Assembly (NCBI GenBank): GCA_003241215.1
Contig: QFOL01000170.1
Coordinates: forward strand, 1 to 8,296
Source: Agrobacterium fabrum
Lineage (GTDB): Bacteria; Pseudomonadota; Alphaproteobacteria; Rhizobiales; Rhizobiaceae
Reading direction: 5' to 3'
DNA length: 8,296 nt
The notes under the pieces: model-generated
Databases searched by the model: none
Told to the model about the DNA's origin: nothing
Seen by the model: only the letters and a program-made list of their open reading frames with translations
Translations under genes and position numbers: made by a program
Shown here: positions 4,925 to 8,296 of the stretch, piece by piece
How the letters are laid out: every line of letters starts with the position of its first letter
Numbering within the stretch: position 1 is the first letter of the stretch

Positions 4925-6094
4925 CTAGATGTCGATCCCTACCCAGGACGAGGTCCGACTGGACCGGACGGCCGCATCGATGAATGCGAGACCCGCAAGG
5001 CCATCCTCTATGCCGGGGTAAATCACCTCCCCGGCGGCTGTCTTTCCCTCCCTTTTTGCGATGATTGCATCGGCGGCTTCGCGGTAGATCGTCGCAAAAC
5101 CCTCGAGATATCCCTCCGGATGCCCTGACGGCACGCGGCTGACCCGATTGGCGGCCGCACCCGCGCCCGCACCGTTGCGGGTAATCAACCGCTTCGGCTC
5201 GCCGTAAGGCGTGAACCACAGTTCGTCCGGCACACGGTGGTGCCATTCCAGCCCGCCCTTTTCGCCATAGACCCGGAGCGACAGGGCGTTTTCATTGCCG
5301 ACCGCGATCTGGCTTGCCCAGAGCATGCCCTTGGCGCCGCTTTCGTAACGCAAAAGAATATTGGCGCTGTCATCCAGCTGCCGTCCCGGCACGAAGGAGG
5401 TCAGATCGGCATAAAGGCTCGAGGGGATTTCACCCGTCACGAAGGCGGCGGCATTGAAGGCATGGGTGCCGATATCGCCGATTGCCCCGCCCGCGCCGGA
5501 GCGGCTCGGGTCCGTGCGCCATTCCGCGCCTTTCGCACCGGTCTTTTCGACTGCTTCGGTCAGCCAGTCCTGCGCATATTCAGCCTGGACATGGCGCAGC
5601 TTGCCGATATCGCCGTTTGCGATCATCTCCCGCATCTGCCGCAGCATGGCGTAACCGGTGTAGTTGTGCGTCAGGATGAACAGCCTGTCGGATGCCCTGA
5701 CGATCTTTGCCAGTTCTTTGGCCTCTTCCAGCGTCGCGGTGACCGGCTTGTCGCAGATGACATGGATGCCGGCGTCGAGAAACGCCTTGGACGGGGCAAA
5801 ATGCAGGTGATTGGGGGTGACGATGGCGACGGCCTCAATCCCGTCCACACGGCCGGCCTCGGCCGCCGCCATTTCCTCGAACGACACATAGGAGCGCTCG
5901 GGCGCAATGCCGAGCAGCGTTGCCGAAGCGCTGGCGCGTGCCGGATCGGAAGAAAGCGCGCCGGCCACCAGCTCGTAACGGTCATCCAGACGGGCTGCGA
6001 TGCGATGCACCGCACCGATGAACGCGCCCTGACCGCCGCCGACCATACCGAGACGAATGCGGCGGCTGTTGAATTTCGCTGTTGTGGGAGACAT
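4925..6094 (-). CDS. Gfo/Idh/MocA family NAD(P)-dependent sugar oxidoreductase
   Basis: A 389-residue cytoplasmic protein with no signal peptide. The N-terminal Rossmann domain shows RLGMVGGGQGAFIG (residues 14-27), VAIVTPNHLH (89-98) and the family's CDKPV motif (K116, normally EKP). The C-terminal domain shows GGAIGDIGTHAFN (residues 202-214) with D207 and H211 of the GDxGxH motif; with K116 these form the usual catalytic set for hydride transfer at a sugar hydroxyl or keto group. The ATG at 6094 was chosen over a GTG at 6109 because AAAGGA at 6101-6106 lies six bases upstream, overlapping the stop codon of the preceding isomerase gene. The intergenic gap is 11 bases, so the two are surely cotranscribed. 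Inferred role: reducing an imported 3-keto sugar, or oxidising a sugar at C3. Related Gfo/Idh plus isomerase pairs occur in levoglucosan and C-glycoside catabolism. Substrate and cofactor preference cannot be read. Confidence 0.92.
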   Translation of the reverse strand: MSPTTAKFNSRRIRLGMVGGGQGAFIGAVHRIAARLDDRYELVAGALSSDPARASASATLLGIAPERSYVSFEEMAAAEAGRVDGIEAVAIVTPNHLHFAPSKAFLDAGIHVICDKPVTATLEEAKELAKIVRASDRLFILTHNYTGYAMLRQMREMIANGDIGKLRHVQAEYAQDWLTEAVEKTGAKGAEWRTDPSRSGAGGAIGDIGTHAFNAAAFVTGEIPSSLYADLTSFVPGRQLDDSANILLRYESGAKGMLWASQIAVGNENALSLRVYGEKGGLEWHHRVPDELWFTPYGEPKRLITRNGAGAGAAANRVSRVPSGHPEGYLEGFATIYREAADAIIAKREGKTAAGEVIYPGIEDGLAGLAFIDAAVRSSRTSSWVGIDI

Positions 6095-6105
6095 GGGATT
6101 TCCTT

Positions 6106-7155
6106 TCACAGACCGAGGAGGCGGCGGTTGGCGGCATCATCGACACCGCTTTTGGCGAAATCGTCGAAAGCCCGCTCGGTCACGCGGATGATGTGATCTT
6201 GAATGAAGCCGACACCCTCACGCGCACCGTCTTCCGGGTGTTTCAGCGCGCATTCCCATTCCAGCACCGCCCAGCCGTCGAAGTCATATTGGGTGAGCTT
6301 GGAAAACACCGCGCCGAAATCGACATGCCCGTCGCCCAGCGAACGGAAACGCCCCGGCCGGTCGACCCAGCCTTGATAACCGCCATAAACGCCGGAACGG
6401 CCGGTCGGATTGAACTCGGCATCCTTCACGTGAAAGGCGCAGATGCGCTCGTGGTAGATGTCGATGAAATCGAGATAATCCATCGCCTGAAGGACGAAGT
6501 GGGAGGGATCGTAGAGGATGTTGGCGCGCGGATGGTTACCGGTGACCTCGAGAAAACGCTCGAAGGTGACGCCGTCATGCAGGTCCTCACCCGGATGCAG
6601 CTCGTAGCAGAGATCGACGCCGTTTTCCTCGAAAGCATCGAGAATGGGCGTCCAGCGCTTGCCAAGCTCGGCAAAGGCCATTTCGACAAGACCAGCCGGA
6701 CGCTGCGGCCATGGATACACGAACGGCCAGGCAAGTGCGCCGGAGAAAGTCGCATGGCTCTTGAGGCCGAGATGCTGCGAGGCTTTCGCCGCGCATTTCA
6801 GCTGGTTGGCCGCCCATTCCTGCCGCGCCTGCGGTTTGCCGCGCAGTTCAACTGGCGCGAAACCATCGAACATTTCATCGTAGACAGGATGAACGGCGAC
6901 GAGCTGGCCCTGAATATGGGTCGAAAGCTCGGTAATCTCCACGCCAATCTCGGCCAGACGGCCCTTGATGTCGTCGCAATAGGTCTTGGATGCGGCGGCT
7001 TTTTCCAGATCGAAGAGCCTGGGATCGGTCGGGACCTGAATGCCCTTGTAACCGAGGGAAGCCGCCCATCGGCCGAGATTGTCGAGCGTGTCGAAGGGGG
7101 CCTTGTCCCCGACAAATTGCGCGAGGAAAATCGCCGGGCCTTTGATCGTCTTCAT
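6106..7155 (-). CDS. Cytoplasmic sugar phosphate isomerase/epimerase-like TIM-barrel protein
   Basis: A 349-residue protein of the xylose isomerase-like TIM-barrel family without a signal peptide. Candidate metal ligands appear in order: E185 in CYELHPGED, D216 and H219 in LYDPSHF, H242 in AFHVKDAE and E299 in AVLEWECAL. A substrate-loop segment rich in Gly, Trp and Arg lies between them (GGYQGWVDRPGRFRSLGDGH, residues 258-277), as in the larger family members found beside Gfo/Idh dehydrogenases. The ATG at 7153-7155 has AAGGAG at 7165-7170 nine bases upstream. It follows the LacI gene by 33 bases and precedes the Gfo/Idh gene by 11. It is clearly different in length and motif detail from the secreted family member in the same locus, so the two are not a recent duplication. 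Likely role: isomerisation, epimerisation or elimination on a keto sugar in the cytoplasm; precise reaction unknown. Confidence 0.9.
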   Translation of the reverse strand: MKTIKGPAIFLAQFVGDKAPFDTLDNLGRWAASLGYKGIQVPTDPRLFDLEKAAASKTYCDDIKGRLAEIGVEITELSTHIQGQLVAVHPVYDEMFDGFAPVELRGKPQARQEWAANQLKCAAKASQHLGLKSHATFSGALAWPFVYPWPQRPAGLVEMAFAELGKRWTPILDAFEENGVDLCYELHPGEDLHDGVTFERFLEVTGNHPRANILYDPSHFVLQAMDYLDFIDIYHERICAFHVKDAEFNPTGRSGVYGGYQGWVDRPGRFRSLGDGHVDFGAVFSKLTQYDFDGWAVLEWECALKHPEDGAREGVGFIQDHIIRVTERAFDDFAKSGVDDAANRRLLGL

Positions 7156-7188
7156 GTCCTTACACTCCTTGCATTCACAGTCTGGCCG

Positions 7189-8211
7189 CTACCGATGCGG
7201 CGGGCGGCAGGGCGCGACCGAGCCGCGCACCACCAGTTCCGTATCCAGCACGATGGTTTCGGCCGTGCGTTTGCCGTTCAGCCGGTCCACCATCAGCGCC
7301 ATGGCCCTGCGGCCCATTTCCTGGCGGGGCTGGCGCACTGTCGTCAGCGGCGGCTCAAAGGCATTGGCGAAAATGATATCGTCGAAGCCGATGACGGAGA
7401 CATCGGCAGGAACCGAAACGCCGCGCGCCCGCAATTCGCTGATCGCGCCAATCGCCATCTGGTCGCTCGAGGCGAAGATCGCGGTGAAGGCAATACCGCC
7501 TTCGAGAAGACTGCCAATCGCCTGACGGCCGGCCTCGATGCTGTAATCGCCCGTCACCACTAGTTCGTCACTGTAAGTTATGCCGGCCTCAGCAAGTGCC
7601 GCGCGGTAACCGTCGAAACGCTCCTGCGCCAGACTTTCCGGAACGGGGCCGGCCAGATGCACGATCCTTTGATGCCCTGCAGCGATGAGGTGGCGCATGG
7701 CGTTGATGGAGGCGGCGCGGTTGTCCACCTTGACGGTCGGCAGCGCGAGGCCGGGCACCGTTTCCGACGCAATGACGATGGGCGGCAGCGCATCGCCCTG
7801 ATCGAGAAGCTCGGAGGGAAACTGGCCGGTCATCAGGATAAGCCCGTCGGCATGTTTCTGGCGCACCATGTCGATATGGGTCGCCACGCGGTTCTCGTCG
7901 TTGCGGGCGTCGCCCATCAGCACCTTGAAGCCCGCTTCGCCCGCCGCCTCCTCAACGCCCTTGTAGATTTCGAGATAAAACGGGTTGCCGATATCGCGAA
8001 CGAGAAGGATGACGGTGTTGTTGGATTGGCGGCGGAAACTGGCCGCCTGCGCATTGGGAACGAAGTTCGCCTGCCGCACGGCGTCGAAAACCTTCTTGCG
8101 GGTTTCCGGGCGAACCTTGTCGGGTTGTTGCAGCGCCCGCGATACGGTCGCGATGGAAACGCCCGCGAGAGCTGCCACTTCCCTGATATTCGAACCTTGG
8201 TCTTTGCTCAT
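7189..8211 (-). CDS. LacI-family transcriptional regulator
   Basis: A 340-residue protein. The N-terminal helix-turn-helix reads NIREVAALAGVSIATVSRAL (residues 8-27), followed by the hinge-region helix around VPNAQAASFRRQ. The periplasmic-binding-protein-like effector domain follows: ILLVRDIGNPFYLEIYKGVE, GLILMTG, HLAGP, RFDGYRAAL, AIFASSDQMAIGA and SVIGFDDI with a final LTTVRQP, all standard for the family. The start at 8209-8211 lies three bases past the permease stop codon; no good ribosome binding site precedes it, so translation is probably coupled to the permease. It sits between importer and enzyme genes of the same operon and most likely represses the locus until the imported sugar or a product binds. 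No full palindromic LacI-type operator was found within the window; the operon promoter should lie to the right of the window. Confidence 0.93.
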   Translation of the reverse strand: MSKDQGSNIREVAALAGVSIATVSRALQQPDKVRPETRKKVFDAVRQANFVPNAQAASFRRQSNNTVILLVRDIGNPFYLEIYKGVEEAAGEAGFKVLMGDARNDENRVATHIDMVRQKHADGLILMTGQFPSELLDQGDALPPIVIASETVPGLALPTVKVDNRAASINAMRHLIAAGHQRIVHLAGPVPESLAQERFDGYRAALAEAGITYSDELVVTGDYSIEAGRQAIGSLLEGGIAFTAIFASSDQMAIGAISELRARGVSVPADVSVIGFDDIIFANAFEPPLTTVRQPRQEMGRRAMALMVDRLNGKRTAETIVLDTELVVRGSVAPCRPPHR

Positions 8212-8214
8212 CTG

Positions 8215-8296
8215 TCACACACGCAACTGCTTTTGGCGGCCATAAAGCAGCATCAGCGCTAGCAACGTGACACCGAATATGATCTGCCGTGCCCAT
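8215..8296 (-). CDS. Sugar ABC transporter permease, last 26 codons
   Basis: The frame enters from the right edge and ends in TGA at 8215-8217. The visible residues include ARQIIFGVTLLALMLLYGR followed by a short basic tail, QKQLRV. A final hydrophobic helix preceded by RQIIFGVxLLxLM and followed by basic residues is characteristic of ribose-type (RbsC-like) permeases, in which the C-terminus reads much the same way. The tight three-base spacing to the LacI gene places the transporter in the same operon and points to import of a sugar as the inducing or metabolised compound. An overlapping frame that begins with ATG at 8296 has no recognisable protein features and is a shadow. The call rests on 26 residues only, so the subfamily is provisional. 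Confidence 0.7.
   Translation of the reverse strand, partial: WARQIIFGVTLLALMLLYGRQKQLRV

Noticed and set aside
6082..7563. 493-codon open frame on the + strand across the isomerase and LacI genes
   Set aside because: It runs antisense through the two genes and their intergenic gap, with no recognisable protein features; a product of codon bias on the opposite strand.
8212..8296. ATG-started frame entering at the right edge
   Set aside because: The neighbouring frame encodes a recognisable ABC permease C-terminus ending three bases before LacI; the ATG frame runs on into LacI out of frame without any protein features.

Overview
The window reads as chromosomal DNA of an alphaproteobacterium, most likely Agrobacterium or Rhizobium. 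This rests on the high GC content (roughly 60% by eye), the style of the gene set and the close resemblance of the redox genes to the glucoside 3-dehydrogenase type known from that group. It is an inference; no species marker is present.

Layout. On the + strand, positions 2-415 hold the 3' end of a PhoX-type (DUF839) phosphatase gene, closed by a clear intrinsic terminator at 472-510. A small DUF488/YeaO-like gene follows at 676-1026. Everything from 1083 to the right edge is on the - strand and looks like one long catabolic locus. In transcription order (right to left) it contains: the last 26 codons of a ribose-type sugar ABC transporter permease, a LacI-family repressor, a cytoplasmic TIM-barrel sugar isomerase/epimerase, a Gfo/Idh/MocA NAD(P)-dependent oxidoreductase, a secreted TIM-barrel isomerase-like protein, a GMC-family FAD dehydrogenase catalytic subunit, its Tat-exported small subunit (gluconate 2-dehydrogenase subunit 3 family), and a small secreted mono-haem cytochrome c.

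Proposed joint function (inference). The GMC protein, the Tat subunit and the cytochrome c together look like a periplasmic sugar (probably glycoside C3) dehydrogenase that passes electrons to the respiratory chain. The secreted isomerase-like protein would act on the 3-keto-glycoside in the periplasm, for example by cleaving it or epimerising it. The ABC transporter would import the product. The cytoplasmic Gfo/Idh enzyme and second isomerase would reduce or rearrange the keto sugar into a normal hexose, under control of the LacI protein. The actual substrate cannot be read from the sequence.

Regulatory structure inside the locus is the least ordinary part. A good intrinsic terminator sits directly in front of the ribosome binding site of the GMC gene. 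The 129-base gap before the secreted isomerase carries two hairpins and a possible 26-codon leader ORF coupled to a TTG start. Another GC-rich hairpin separates the small subunit from the cytochrome. No RNA genes, insertion sequences, CRISPR arrays or attachment sites were seen, and no gene-free stretch exceeds 300 bases.
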